Shown: positions 50,453 through 59,309, counted from the stretch's first letter. The stretch: DNA of 64,000 nucleotides from Selenomonadaceae bacterium (GCA_017634675.1 JAGBMX010000033.1:1-64000), one strand, 5' to 3'. Notes: generated from the sequence alone by a model not told the origin. A program made the numbers and translations.

Positions 50453-51958
50453 GTGGCGAAATATCTTATGATGATGGGGACAAGTTCCCATGTGGGAAAA
50501 AGCGTATTGGCGGCGGCTTTTTGCCGTATTTTTTTTCAGGACGGAAAAAAGGTTGCGCCTTTTAAAGCGCAGAATATGGCGCTTAATTCTTATGTAACCA
50601 AAACGGGAGATGAAATGGGACGAGCGCAGGTTATGCAGGCTGAGGCGGCAAAAATCGAACCGTCCGCAAATATGAATCCAGTGCTTCTAAAACCTACGGG
50701 GAACGCTTCGTCGCAGGTTATTGTAATGGGCAAACCCATAGGCACATATTCCGCTCTGGATTATCATAAAAAAATAGCGAAAGACGCTTGGGAATCGGTA
50801 AAAAAAGCTGTCAAAGAAATAGAGCGAGAATACGATACTATTGTTATTGAAGGAGCAGGTAGTCCCGCTGAAATAAATCTTAAGGCTAACGACATTGTAA
50901 ATATGAAAGTAGCAAAATACTTAAACGCTCCCGTACTGCTTATCGCAGACATTGACAGAGGCGGGGCGATAGCTTCGTTGGTGGGAACTCTTGAACTTTT
51001 GGACGAGGACGAACGGGCCCTTGTTAAAGGTTTGGTGATAAATAAGTTTCGGGGAGACGTAACGTTGCTTCAGCCCGCCGTTGATTTTTTGGAGAAAAAA
51101 ACCAAAAAGCCGGTGCTTGGAATTTTGCCATATATGGAAAATCTTTTAATAGACGACGAGGATTCCGTTTCGCTCAAAGATAAAAGGAATAACGATAATG
51201 CGTCCGTTAAAATTGCCGTGGTAAAACTCCCTAAAATCTCCAACTTTACGGATTTTGATGCGCTTTACGAATCAAAAGACGTGAATTTGATATATGCAGA
51301 AACAAAAGAACAGCTTGATGATGCGGATTTGATAATTTTGCCGGGAAGCAAGAATACCGTTGCAGATTTGTTGCATATACGAAAGAGCGGTGTTGAAGCT
51401 AAGATTTTGGAGAGAATGAAAGCGGGTATTCCACTTGTGGCGATCTGCGGCGGTTATCAGATGATAGGAAAGAAAATTGAAGACCCGTATCATATGGAAA
51501 GCGAATTGGATGAAGTTGAAGGTATTGGTATTGTGGATATGAAAACGGTTTACAGTACAAAAAAGCGTACCTTACAGGTATTCGCAAATGCGGAAAATAT
51601 GGATTTTTTAGGTATAAACAAATCATACAAAAATCTTTCCGGCTACGAAATTCACATGGGAAAAACGGAATTTTACGAAAATGTAAAACACCCTTTTATA
51701 ATCAATACGAAAGACAGTCAACGAGATGGAATTTCCAAGGAATTGATTTTAGGCACATACATTCACGGCATATTTGACAACGATGAATTTCGAGGGGATA
51801 TGTTAAACAATTTGAGAAAAAGAAAGGGATTATCGCCTATTGAATATGGCGAATCGCTAATGGCGCGTAAGGAAAAAAGTTACGATGAATTGGCAAAAGT
51901 AGTAAGGAAGAATTTGGACATGGAGAAGATAACGGAGATTATGGAATCATGTGTTTGA
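50453..51958 (+). CDS. cbiP: Cobyric acid synthase
   Basis: It amidates the b, d, e and g carboxyls of adenosylcobyrinate diamide (CobQ/CbiP). The 501 residues comprise an ATP-binding N-terminus (GTSSHVGKSVLAAAFCRIF near 9-27, KAQNMALNSYVT near 39) and a glutaminase domain (AICGGYQMIG near 327, catalytic Cys; GTYIHGIFDN near 436, His). The GTG start follows GAGGCGG. It probably once followed cobU directly; a DUF262 gene and a MITE now intervene. Confidence 0.95.
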   Translation: MAKYLMMMGTSSHVGKSVLAAAFCRIFFQDGKKVAPFKAQNMALNSYVTKTGDEMGRAQVMQAEAAKIEPSANMNPVLLKPTGNASSQVIVMGKPIGTYSALDYHKKIAKDAWESVKKAVKEIEREYDTIVIEGAGSPAEINLKANDIVNMKVAKYLNAPVLLIADIDRGGAIASLVGTLELLDEDERALVKGLVINKFRGDVTLLQPAVDFLEKKTKKPVLGILPYMENLLIDDEDSVSLKDKRNNDNASVKIAVVKLPKISNFTDFDALYESKDVNLIYAETKEQLDDADLIILPGSKNTVADLLHIRKSGVEAKILERMKAGIPLVAICGGYQMIGKKIEDPYHMESELDEVEGIGIVDMKTVYSTKKRTLQVFANAENMDFLGINKSYKNLSGYEIHMGKTEFYENVKHPFIINTKDSQRDGISKELILGTYIHGIFDNDEFRGDMLNNLRKRKGLSPIEYGESLMARKEKSYDELAKVVRKNLDMEKITEIMESCV

Positions 51959-51983
51959 GTCAAATTTTTCGCTGAGCTTGTTA

Positions 51984-52012
51984 TTGACAGGTTTATGACG
52001 ATATGTTAAGAT
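51984..52012 (+). promoter_or_regulatory. Promoter of the SRP RNA gene
   Basis: A perfect TTGACA (51984-51989) and TAAGAT (52007-52012) are 17 bases apart. The predicted start near 52019 lies about 50 bases before the closing stem of the SRP RNA, so a 5' leader or longer RNA is possible. Confidence 0.65.
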
Positions 52013-52070
52013 TGCCATGTGAGAGGCTGATAAGGGAAGATTTTGTATACCGATTGGATTTCTTTTTTGG

Positions 52071-52193
52071 GTCGGGTCATAGCGTTGGGTCTTTCGCAAT
52101 GGAGCCTTGTGAACCCCGTCAGGTCCGGAAGGAAGCAGCGGTAAGCAAATCCCTTCATGTGCCGAAAGGGTGCCTGATATGCTATGACCCGAC
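52071..52193 (+). ncRNA. ffs: Signal recognition particle RNA (small bacterial type)
   Basis: The closing stem GTCGGGTCATAGC pairs with GCTATGACCCGAC. The conserved tip GTCAGGTCCGGAAGGAAGCAGC is the Ffh-binding domain (positions about 52119-52140). The length of about 123 bases fits the short form without an Alu domain, not the roughly 270-base Bacillus form. The exact 5' end is uncertain because the promoter lies further upstream. It is directly followed by a terminator and dnaX, a common neighbour. Confidence 0.93.
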
Positions 52194-52202
52194 GTGAAAA
52201 AG

Positions 52203-52228
52203 AAAAGTCGCCTGTGGGCGGCTTTTTT
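52203..52228 (+). terminator. Terminator of the SRP RNA gene
   Basis: An AAAGTCGCC/GGCGGCTTT stem with a TGTG loop is followed by six T. It lies between the RNA and the dnaX ribosome site. Confidence 0.85.
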
Positions 52229-52249
52229 ATTTGTAAAGCGAGGGAAATT

Positions 52250-54184
52250 ATGGCGTACTTGGCGTTATATAGAAGATGGAGACCCACTTCATTAAGCGAA
52301 TTAAAAGGACAATCCCATGTGCGACGCACTCTTTCTCTCGCCATAAAAAACGGGAAAATCGGTCACGCTTACCTTTTTACGGGGCCTAGGGGCACGGGAA
52401 AAACCAGTACTGCAAAAATTTTGGCAAAAGCCTTAAATTGCCTTAATCCAAAAGACGGAGAGCCATGCGGCGTTTGCGAGTCATGCAAGAAAATAGATAG
52501 CAACGCTTCAATGGATGTGTTTGAAATAGACGCGGCATCCAACAGAGGTATCGACGAAATAAAAAATTTGCGTGAAACCGTAAAGTTTGCGCCTGTTGAC
52601 GGGAAATATAAGGTATATATCATAGATGAAGTGCATATGCTGACAACTGAGGCTTTTAATGCGCTGTTAAAGACGATAGAGGAACCGCCAGCTTTTGTGA
52701 TATTTATTCTCGCTACCACAGAGGCGCATAAGGTTCCGGCTACCATTCAATCTCGCTGCCAAAGATACGATTTTCGTCCCATTGCGGCAAATGAAATTGT
52801 GGAACGGCTCCAATTTGTGGCTAAAGAGATGAATTTTGAGGTTGAAGAAGACGCTTTTTGGCTCATAGCAAACCATGCGGACGGCGGACTTCGCGATGCG
52901 CTTTCCATTCTTGACCAATGCGCCGCAAACGCTTCGGGAAATATAAAAAAGGAAGACGTTGAAGAAGTATTGGGATTAGTTGGCGGCGTATGGATAAGAA
53001 AATTGGCGGAGGCGATTGGCAGACGCGATACTAATGAGGTTTTGACCATTGTGGATGAAATCGTAAAAAAGGGTAAGGAACTGAATCAGTTGGTTGCGGA
53101 AGTTTCCTTATTTTTACGAGGTGTGCTTATTTATCAATCGGTAGGGAGTTTTAGCGATATAAATCTGTATAGGACAAAGGAAGAAGATTTAACGACAAGC
53201 GCCGAACTTTTCACAAGCGAACGAATAATTAACGCTTTAAAAAAGTTGAACGAGCTCATTTACGCCTTGAAATGGACAGGCGCAAGGCGCATTATGACGG
53301 AAGTGCAGTTTATTTCCCTATGTACGGAAGAAAGCGCAAATGTAACGGGTAATGAAGCAAATAACGCTTATAACGACGAAAGAATAAAGCGACTTGAAGC
53401 CACCGTTGCAGCCCTTAGCGCCAAACTTGCTAATGTTTCTGCTAATAATACAGCTTCAACCGTAGCGGTAGAAAGAAAAGCTGAAAGGCGACAAACCGCA
53501 GATGAACCAAAAAAAATTATCGATAAGCCCCAAAAAGAGACTTTATCAACCACAGTAATAAAAAATACAGAAAATAAAGATACCGTTGCCAAGAAAAAAA
53601 CTGATGGTGAAAAAATTACGCCGATTAACGCAGAAAGCGGTCAAAAACTATGGGAGCAGGTTCTTGATAAGTTTGTTGAAAACGGTAAGAAAAACGTGGT
53701 TGCCTGCTTAAAGCAGGGTATTCCCGTTAGTTTGACGGAAAACAGCATTGCCGTTGGCTTTAAAAGCGTGATGATGGCTAATCTTGCGAATAAACTCTAC
53801 AAAAAACAAGTGGAAACTATTCTTTCCGAGCTTACGGGTAGAAATATCGCTTTAACGACTGAAACTGTTCAAGCGGGAGCATCAACGCCCAGTGTTAAAA
53901 CCGTTGCAGAAAAATCTGCGCCGAAAACGCAAAAAAGCGAAGAATTAACAGGCGAAGGATCAGATAATTTGAAACTGGCGACAAAAGTATTTGGCAGTAA
54001 TTTTATTGACGCGCCGAATAAAAAACTGAAACAAATAACGATTTCGCCCGAAACAAGTCCTGATAATATGTCGGAAAATGTTCGGGCGAATGCGTCGAAA
54101 AACATTCCTGTCACCGACGAATTTGACGATTTTGATGCGCCGCCTCCGCCGGGGGACGAAGATTTTGTGGATTTTGAAATGTAA
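52250..54184 (+). CDS. dnaX: DNA polymerase III subunit gamma/tau
   Basis: The clamp-loader ATPase. The 644 residues start MAYLALYRRWRP. The AAA+ domain has GPRGTGKTSTAKILAKALNC (near 44-63), a zinc site with Cys in CGVCESC, VYIIDEVHML, and an ATTEAHKVPATIQSRCQRY sensor region. Domain III and a variable, low-complexity tau region (about 390-640) with an acidic, Pro-rich end (PPPPGDEDFVDFEM) follow. No A-rich frameshift slippery site is obvious. The start has AGGGAAATT upstream. Confidence 0.95.
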   Translation: MAYLALYRRWRPTSLSELKGQSHVRRTLSLAIKNGKIGHAYLFTGPRGTGKTSTAKILAKALNCLNPKDGEPCGVCESCKKIDSNASMDVFEIDAASNRGIDEIKNLRETVKFAPVDGKYKVYIIDEVHMLTTEAFNALLKTIEEPPAFVIFILATTEAHKVPATIQSRCQRYDFRPIAANEIVERLQFVAKEMNFEVEEDAFWLIANHADGGLRDALSILDQCAANASGNIKKEDVEEVLGLVGGVWIRKLAEAIGRRDTNEVLTIVDEIVKKGKELNQLVAEVSLFLRGVLIYQSVGSFSDINLYRTKEEDLTTSAELFTSERIINALKKLNELIYALKWTGARRIMTEVQFISLCTEESANVTGNEANNAYNDERIKRLEATVAALSAKLANVSANNTASTVAVERKAERRQTADEPKKIIDKPQKETLSTTVIKNTENKDTVAKKKTDGEKITPINAESGQKLWEQVLDKFVENGKKNVVACLKQGIPVSLTENSIAVGFKSVMMANLANKLYKKQVETILSELTGRNIALTTETVQAGASTPSVKTVAEKSAPKTQKSEELTGEGSDNLKLATKVFGSNFIDAPNKKLKQITISPETSPDNMSENVRANASKNIPVTDEFDDFDAPPPPGDEDFVDFEM

Positions 54185-54205
54185 TCAGCGATATAGGAGG
54201 AAGTT

Positions 54206-55915
54206 ATGAGAGCAACTAATTTATATGCGCCGACACTTCGCGAGATGCCGGCAGACGCGGAACTTATAAGCCATAAACTTATGCTTAGAGGCGGCATGAT
54301 GAGGAAATCCGCCAACGGTATGTATACTTTTTTACCGCTGGGATGGCGGGTTATTAAGAAAATTGAAGCTATTATAAGAGAGGAAATGGATAAAGCCGGC
54401 GGACAGGAAATTATGATGCCTATTTTGCAACCTTCCGAACTCTGGGAAGAAAGCGGTCGGTGGGCGGCTTACGGCAAGGAAATGATGCGAGTCAAGGATC
54501 GACACGATCACTCCTATTCGCTTGGTCCCACTCATGAAGAGATGATGACTGCCCTTGTTAGAAATGAGGTGCGCTCGTACAAACAGCTTCCTCTGATGCT
54601 TTATCAAATTCAGGACAAATTCAGAGACGAGCGTCGTCCCCGTTTTGGACTCATGCGCAGCCGCGAATTTATCATGAAAGATTTGTATTCTTTCGATAAA
54701 GATGTTGACGGTATGAATATATCATACGATAAAATGTATAAGGCGTACCAAAACATTTTTACCCGTATGGGGCTTACATTTAGGCCAGTGGAAGCGGACA
54801 ACGGCGCTATAGGCGGCGGTCATTCTCACGAATTTACCGCGCTGACGGAAGCCGGAGAATCGGTTATCGCTTGTTGTTCTAAATGCGACTTTGCCGCAAG
54901 CGATGAAAAGGCTGAATTAAAAGCGATTGTCGCGGCCGACGAAGTTGAGGAAGAACTAAAAAAAGTATCCACGCCGGACGCTCATACAATCGACCTTTTG
55001 GTTAAATATTTAAATATTCCAATCGAAAAAACCATTAAAGCCGTGGCTTATCAAACCGAAACAGACGAACTTGTCCTCGTTTTTGTACGCGGCGATCATG
55101 ACGTAAACGAAGCAAAAGTATTGCATTTCTTGGAAAACGCCAGGGAACTTCGTATGGCGGACGAAGAAGCAATCACAAACGCCGGAGGTTGCCCCGGTTT
55201 TATGAGTCCTATCGGTATAAAAAAAGGTACGAAGATTTTGGTTGATTTGACCGCTATGGAGATGAAAAACGCCGTTTCCGGCGCAAATGAGGTTGATACT
55301 CATTATACCGGCGTTAATCCGAAGCGAGATTTTAAAGATGTAATAGTGGCGGACATCCGCATGGTTAAAGAAGGAGATCCTTGCCCCCGTTGCGGCGCGC
55401 CCCTTTCTCTTACCAGAGGTATTGAAGTCGGGCAGGTTTTTACCTTGGGCGAAAAATACAGCGCATCTATGAACGCAACATTCTTAGATGAAAACGGCAA
55501 GGAAAAACCGCTTGTAATGGGTTCTTACGGCATAGGCGTAGGACGCACCATGGCGGCGATTATAGAGCAGCTTCACGATGACAACGGCATTATCTGGCCC
55601 GTAAGCGTTGCGCCTTTTGAAGTTGCGGTGGTGCCTGTAAACGCAAAAAATGCGGAGCAACTAAAGACCGCCGAAAACATATATAAAGAATTAAAATCGA
55701 AGCATATCGACGTTCTTTTAGACGATAGAATCGAACGCGCCGGCGTAAAGTTCAAGGATGCGGATTTAATCGGATATCCTCTTCGCATTACGGTAGGGCC
55801 TAAAGCAGTAGAAGAAGGAATTGTGGAAATAAAAATCAGAAAGAACGGCGAAATAAAGTTGTTAAAGCAGGACAAATACGTAGACGAAATTATTAACTTG
55901 TTGAAAGAATTGTGA
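54206..55915 (+). CDS. proS: Proline-tRNA ligase
   Basis: The 569-residue bacterial-type ProRS is a class II core with the INS editing domain inserted (about residues 225-390, with the FVRGDHDVNEAK segment). RYADLRPR-like motifs (FRDERRPRFGLMRSREFIMKD near 137-157) and TLGEKYSASMNATFLDENG before motif 3 (GSYGIGVGRT) are seen. AGGAGG lies before the ATG. It does not share a pathway with dnaX, only position. Confidence 0.97.
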   Translation: MRATNLYAPTLREMPADAELISHKLMLRGGMMRKSANGMYTFLPLGWRVIKKIEAIIREEMDKAGGQEIMMPILQPSELWEESGRWAAYGKEMMRVKDRHDHSYSLGPTHEEMMTALVRNEVRSYKQLPLMLYQIQDKFRDERRPRFGLMRSREFIMKDLYSFDKDVDGMNISYDKMYKAYQNIFTRMGLTFRPVEADNGAIGGGHSHEFTALTEAGESVIACCSKCDFAASDEKAELKAIVAADEVEEELKKVSTPDAHTIDLLVKYLNIPIEKTIKAVAYQTETDELVLVFVRGDHDVNEAKVLHFLENARELRMADEEAITNAGGCPGFMSPIGIKKGTKILVDLTAMEMKNAVSGANEVDTHYTGVNPKRDFKDVIVADIRMVKEGDPCPRCGAPLSLTRGIEVGQVFTLGEKYSASMNATFLDENGKEKPLVMGSYGIGVGRTMAAIIEQLHDDNGIIWPVSVAPFEVAVVPVNAKNAEQLKTAENIYKELKSKHIDVLLDDRIERAGVKFKDADLIGYPLRITVGPKAVEEGIVEIKIRKNGEIKLLKQDKYVDEIINLLKEL

Positions 55916-55949
55916 TTTAAAAGACAAATTAATAACGTTATAGTACGAG

Positions 55950-56039
55950 ATTATTAAAATTTTTTCTTTTCTCTTTTTCTTTGCTTCTTTCTTTTTCTCT
56001 TTTCTTTTTTATAAAAAAGAAAAGAGAAAAAGAAAGAAG
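55950..56039 (+). repeat. Polypyrimidine/polypurine palindrome, copy 9
   Basis: A leader is followed by perfect 27-bp arms (55984-56010 and 56013-56039) around AT. The outer ends CTTC/GAAG match copies 6 and 8, but the inner part (CTCTTTTC/GAAAAGAG) differs on both arms. It lies 28 bases before the nicotinate phosphoribosyltransferase start. Confidence 0.87.
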
Positions 56040-56067
56040 GGGTTTTAGGCAGAAAGCGAGGCGGATT

Positions 56068-57528
56068 ATGACACAGTTTGACAAGCGAAATTTAAGCATG
56101 ATGATGGATTTTTACGAAATGACCATGGCGAACGGTTATTTTGTTGACGGGCGGCAGGATATGGAAGTGGTGTTCGACGTGTTTTACCGTTCCAATCCCG
56201 ATAATGGCGGATTTGCAATATTTGCAGGGTTGGAACAGGTTGTAGAATATGTGGAAAATCTGCGCTTTCTGCCTGAAGATATAGAATTTTTTAGGAAACA
56301 GAATATTTTCTCGGAAAATTTTTTGGAATATTTGAGGGATTTTAGATTTAAGGGCGATATAACGGCTTTTCCCGAAGGTACCATTATGTACCCAAACGAG
56401 CCTATACTGACGGTAGAAGCGCCGGTTATTGATGCGCAGTTAATAGAAACGGCGATTTTGGCGCAGATAAATCACCAGTCATTGATAGCGACGAAGGCGA
56501 GACGCATTGTAAAGGCGGCGGACGGAAGAGCCGTAAGCGATTTTGGAGCAAGGCGCGCCCACAATATGGATGCGGCGACTTACGGCGCAAGAGCCGCTTA
56601 TATAGGCGGGGTCGTAGGGACGGCGACCGTAACTGCGGGGCAGATATTTGACATTCCCGTAAACGGAACTATGGCGCACAGCTGGGTTATGCTCTACGGT
56701 GACGAATACGAAGCGTTTAAGAGTTACGCTGAAATTTATCCGCACGCTTCGGTTTTTTTGGTGGATACTTATGATGTGATTGATTCCGGCATACCAAACG
56801 CCATTCGCGTGGCGAAAGAAGTTTTGGAGCCGATGGGGGAGAGGTTAAAAGGTATTCGCATAGATTCCGGGGACTTGGCGTATTTATCGAAAAAAGTTCG
56901 GGTAATGTTGGATAAAGCCGGACTTAACGACTGCAAAATCGTTGTGTCCAACAGTTTGGACGAATTTACGATCTCTTCGCTTTTACATCAGGGCGCTGCA
57001 ATCGATAGCTTTGGAGTAGGGGAGAGGCTTATAACAGCAAAGTCACAGCCTGTTTTTGGGGGAGTGTATAAACTTGCCGCCGTAAAAACGAACGGCGAAT
57101 ATTCGCCCCGTATGAAAGTTTCCGAAAATGTTGAAAAAATCACAAATCCCGGTAGGAAAGACGTATACAGAATTTATGATGCGTCCAATCACGCCGTTGC
57201 GGATTTGTTGGCAATATCCGGCGAAGTTGTTGACATGGACTCGCCATATCGCTATGTTGATCCTAAAAAACCTTGGAAGAACAGATTTTTTGAAAACGCT
57301 AAAGCTAAAAATCTTCGCAAAGTGTATGTAAAAAACGGCAAAAGGGTCGCTCAATTACCATCATTAAATGAGATAAGGGAGTATGTAAAAACACAACTTG
57401 CGGATGAAATATGGGAAGAGGAGCAACGATTTGAAAATCCCCATATCCATTACCTTGACATGACTCCTTCGTATTATGATTTAAAAATGAGTTTGTTGCA
57501 CGAAACAAAAAAACAGCGTGAGGACTGA
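56068..57528 (+). CDS. pncB: Nicotinate phosphoribosyltransferase
   Basis: It forms nicotinate mononucleotide from nicotinate and PRPP in NAD salvage. The 486 residues fit the long Bacillota type. Motifs seen are LSMMMDFYEMTMANGYF at the start, SDFGARRAHNMDAATYGARAAY (near 165-186), the NGTMAHSWVM segment and SGDLAYLSKK (near 271). The frame stays open upstream through the palindrome, but ATG 56068 with AGGCGG just before it is the right start. aroE follows within seven bases. Confidence 0.94.
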   Translation: MTQFDKRNLSMMMDFYEMTMANGYFVDGRQDMEVVFDVFYRSNPDNGGFAIFAGLEQVVEYVENLRFLPEDIEFFRKQNIFSENFLEYLRDFRFKGDITAFPEGTIMYPNEPILTVEAPVIDAQLIETAILAQINHQSLIATKARRIVKAADGRAVSDFGARRAHNMDAATYGARAAYIGGVVGTATVTAGQIFDIPVNGTMAHSWVMLYGDEYEAFKSYAEIYPHASVFLVDTYDVIDSGIPNAIRVAKEVLEPMGERLKGIRIDSGDLAYLSKKVRVMLDKAGLNDCKIVVSNSLDEFTISSLLHQGAAIDSFGVGERLITAKSQPVFGGVYKLAAVKTNGEYSPRMKVSENVEKITNPGRKDVYRIYDASNHAVADLLAISGEVVDMDSPYRYVDPKKPWKNRFFENAKAKNLRKVYVKNGKRVAQLPSLNEIREYVKTQLADEIWEEEQRFENPHIHYLDMTPSYYDLKMSLLHETKKQRED

Positions 57529-57534
57529 TTATTG

Positions 57535-58395
57535 ATGATTAACGGAGCTACAAAATTATTGGGGATAATAGGCTGTCCCGTCGCTCATTCCATGTCGCCC
57601 GTAATGCAAAATGCGGCTTTAGAAGATGCCAATTTGAATTATGTTTATGTGCCGCTTGAAGTTTCACGCGACTCATTAAAGGAAGCGGTAACGGGACTTC
57701 GAGCCGCAAATTTTCGAGGATGGAACGTGACTATTCCGCATAAGAGCGCCATTATGCCGCTTTTAGACAAAATCAGCGACGACGCAAAAATGTTGGGCGC
57801 AGTCAATACTGTTGTAAACGATAACGGAAAACTTTTCGGCTATAACACCGATGTTACGGGATTTTTAGCGGGGCTTCAAGAGGCAAATTTTAACGCCGCA
57901 GGAAAAAAAGTCTGTGTTATAGGCGCAGGCGGCGCGGCGCGAGCTGTGTTGTGGGGGCTTTTAAAGGAGAAAGCCGGAAATATCGTAGTTGCGGTGAGGG
58001 ATAAAGCCAAGGGGTTATCGTTTATTGGAGGATTTACGGCTTATAAAAATCTTTCAGTATGCGATTTCTCAGAGGACGAATACAAAAACGCGCTGAAAAC
58101 TGCCGATTTAATAGTAAATACAACTCCTTTAGGTATGTACCCGAATGTTGACGAAATGCCTTGCGTTGATTTTTCTCTATTGAGAGATGACGCTTTGGTT
58201 TACGACGTAATCTATACTCCCGCTGAAACCAAACTTTTAAGGACAGCGAAAGAGCATAACCTTAAAACGCAAAACGGCGAAACAATGCTTGTAATGCAGG
58301 GAGTCGCTGCTTTTTCGTTATTAACGGGGAGTGAACCCAATGAAAAGCTTATGAAACAGGTAATAAAAAAGTATTTGGAGGAAAAAATCAAATGA
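57535..58395 (+). CDS. aroE: Shikimate dehydrogenase
   Basis: It reduces 3-dehydroshikimate with NADPH in aromatic amino-acid synthesis. The 286 residues include the substrate-binding AHSMSPVMQNAAL (near 18-30), the catalytic Lys in NVTIPHKSAI (near 66), NTVVND, NTDVTGF with the catalytic Asp (near 106), and the Rossmann loop VIGAGGAARAV (near 129). ATG 57535 follows GAGGA by 10 bases; a TTG one codon upstream is possible. It overlaps mtnN by four bases. Confidence 0.95.
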   Translation: MINGATKLLGIIGCPVAHSMSPVMQNAALEDANLNYVYVPLEVSRDSLKEAVTGLRAANFRGWNVTIPHKSAIMPLLDKISDDAKMLGAVNTVVNDNGKLFGYNTDVTGFLAGLQEANFNAAGKKVCVIGAGGAARAVLWGLLKEKAGNIVVAVRDKAKGLSFIGGFTAYKNLSVCDFSEDEYKNALKTADLIVNTTPLGMYPNVDEMPCVDFSLLRDDALVYDVIYTPAETKLLRTAKEHNLKTQNGETMLVMQGVAAFSLLTGSEPNEKLMKQVIKKYLEEKIK

Positions 58396-59090
58396 AATTT
58401 GGAATAATAGGCGCAATGGATATGGAAGTTGACCTCTTAAAAGAAAACATGGAAAACGTTGAAGTAGTTGAAACTGCCAGAATGAAGTTTTACGACGGGA
58501 CATTGTCAGGGCAAAAGGCAACTCTCGTCCGCTCGGGTATCGGAAAAGTCAATGCCGCTCTTGCAGCCGAAATTATAATTTCTCGTTTTAACGCCGATGT
58601 CATTATAAACACGGGTTGCGCCGGCGCGCTTGATAAGGAGCTTTCAATAGGAGATACGGTTATATCCAAAGATGCGGTTGAACATGATTTAGACACTTCC
58701 GCCATTGGTTTTAAAAAGGGCGAACATCCTTTTATGAACATTCGATTCTTTGAAGCTGACGAAAATCTGATAAAACGCGCCGAAGCCGCCGTTAAAGCCA
58801 TTGCGCCTGATGTGAAAATTAAACTTGGACGCATTTGCACGGGGGATCAGTTTATTTCTTCCAAAGAAAAAAAAGCGGAGCTTGTAGAAGAATTTCAAGG
58901 TTCTTGCGCAGAAATGGAAGGCGCATCCATCGCTCACGTTTGCTATATGTATGATGCTCCATTCGTGATTATAAGGGCAATCAGCGATCAGGCGGATGAT
59001 AAGGGGCAAATGTCTTTTGAGGAATTTGCGCCAATAGCGTCTAAGAGAAGCGCAGCGATTACGAAGTACATGATTGAAAGTTGGAAGTAA
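58392..59090 (+). CDS. mtnN: 5'-methylthioadenosine/S-adenosylhomocysteine nucleosidase
   Basis: It cleaves MTA and SAH to adenine and a thioribose, recycling SAM by-products. The 232 residues begin MKFGIIGAMDMEVDLL with the catalytic Glu near 12. They contain the INTGCAGALD segment (near 75), EMEGASIAHVCY (near 175, nucleoside binding) and AISDQADD with the catalytic Asp (near 199). The gene is translationally coupled to aroE and ends at a strong terminator. Confidence 0.96.
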   Translation: MKFGIIGAMDMEVDLLKENMENVEVVETARMKFYDGTLSGQKATLVRSGIGKVNAALAAEIIISRFNADVIINTGCAGALDKELSIGDTVISKDAVEHDLDTSAIGFKKGEHPFMNIRFFEADENLIKRAEAAVKAIAPDVKIKLGRICTGDQFISSKEKKAELVEEFQGSCAEMEGASIAHVCYMYDAPFVIIRAISDQADDKGQMSFEEFAPIASKRSAAITKYMIESWK

Positions 59091-59132
59091 AAAAAGCCGT
59101 AACGCTTATGATTTAAGCGTTACGGCTTTTTT
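59089..59132. terminator. Bidirectional terminator between mtnN and the feo operon
   Basis: A 19-bp stem with a short loop (AAAAAAGCCGTAACGCTTA against TAAGCGTTACGGCTTTTTT) starts at the mtnN stop. On the minus strand it begins nine bases after the small Cys-rich gene, so it can end both convergent units. Confidence 0.93.
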
Positions 59133-59140
59133 GCGCTCTG

Positions 59141-59296
59141 TTACACTTTGCAGTGCGGGCAAGAACCGCCGCAGGAGCAAGTTTCGGAAGTTTCTGTCCC
59201 GCAAGAGCAGCTGCCGGATTTAAAGTGATAATATATGTGCCTAAAAGCAAACCCTAGGGCGATAAAGAATACGCCGCCGACTATCACGTCCGCCAT
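59141..59296 (-). CDS. FeoB-associated Cys-rich membrane protein
   Basis: A 51-residue protein encoded right behind feoB on the same strand. It opens MADVIVGGVFFIALGFAF (one membrane helix), then has HIYYHFKSGSCSCG and a tail with seven Cys, ending SCPHCKV. This is the pattern of the small Cys-rich protein that accompanies FeoB in Bacillota, possibly binding Fe2+ or Fe-S at the transporter exit. GGAGGCGG lies a few bases before the ATG, within 15 bases of the feoB stop. Confidence 0.85.
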   Translation of the reverse strand: MADVIVGGVFFIALGFAFRHIYYHFKSGSCSCGTETSETCSCGGSCPHCKV

Positions 59297-59309
59297 GATA
59301 CCGCCTCCG

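Noticed and set aside
50035-50491. Two open frames of about 100 codons across the MITE at 50105-50351
   Set aside because: They cover an element with inverted ends and no known protein, are not supported by ribosome sites, and are broken in the shorter copy at 10125.
50411-50557. 48-codon frame starting before cbiP in another frame
   Set aside because: It overlaps the cbiP start region in a shifted frame, has no good ribosome site, and its product shows no recognisable pattern.
1-56040. Reading the pyrimidine/purine palindromes as intrinsic terminators
   Set aside because: They are AT-rich stems without a trailing T-run, several lie within operons, and real terminators with GC stems exist separately in the window.
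55981-56067. Open frame upstream of pncB through palindrome copy 9
   Set aside because: It has the same low-complexity translation of the palindrome. The enzyme starts at ATG 56068 with a ribosome site.
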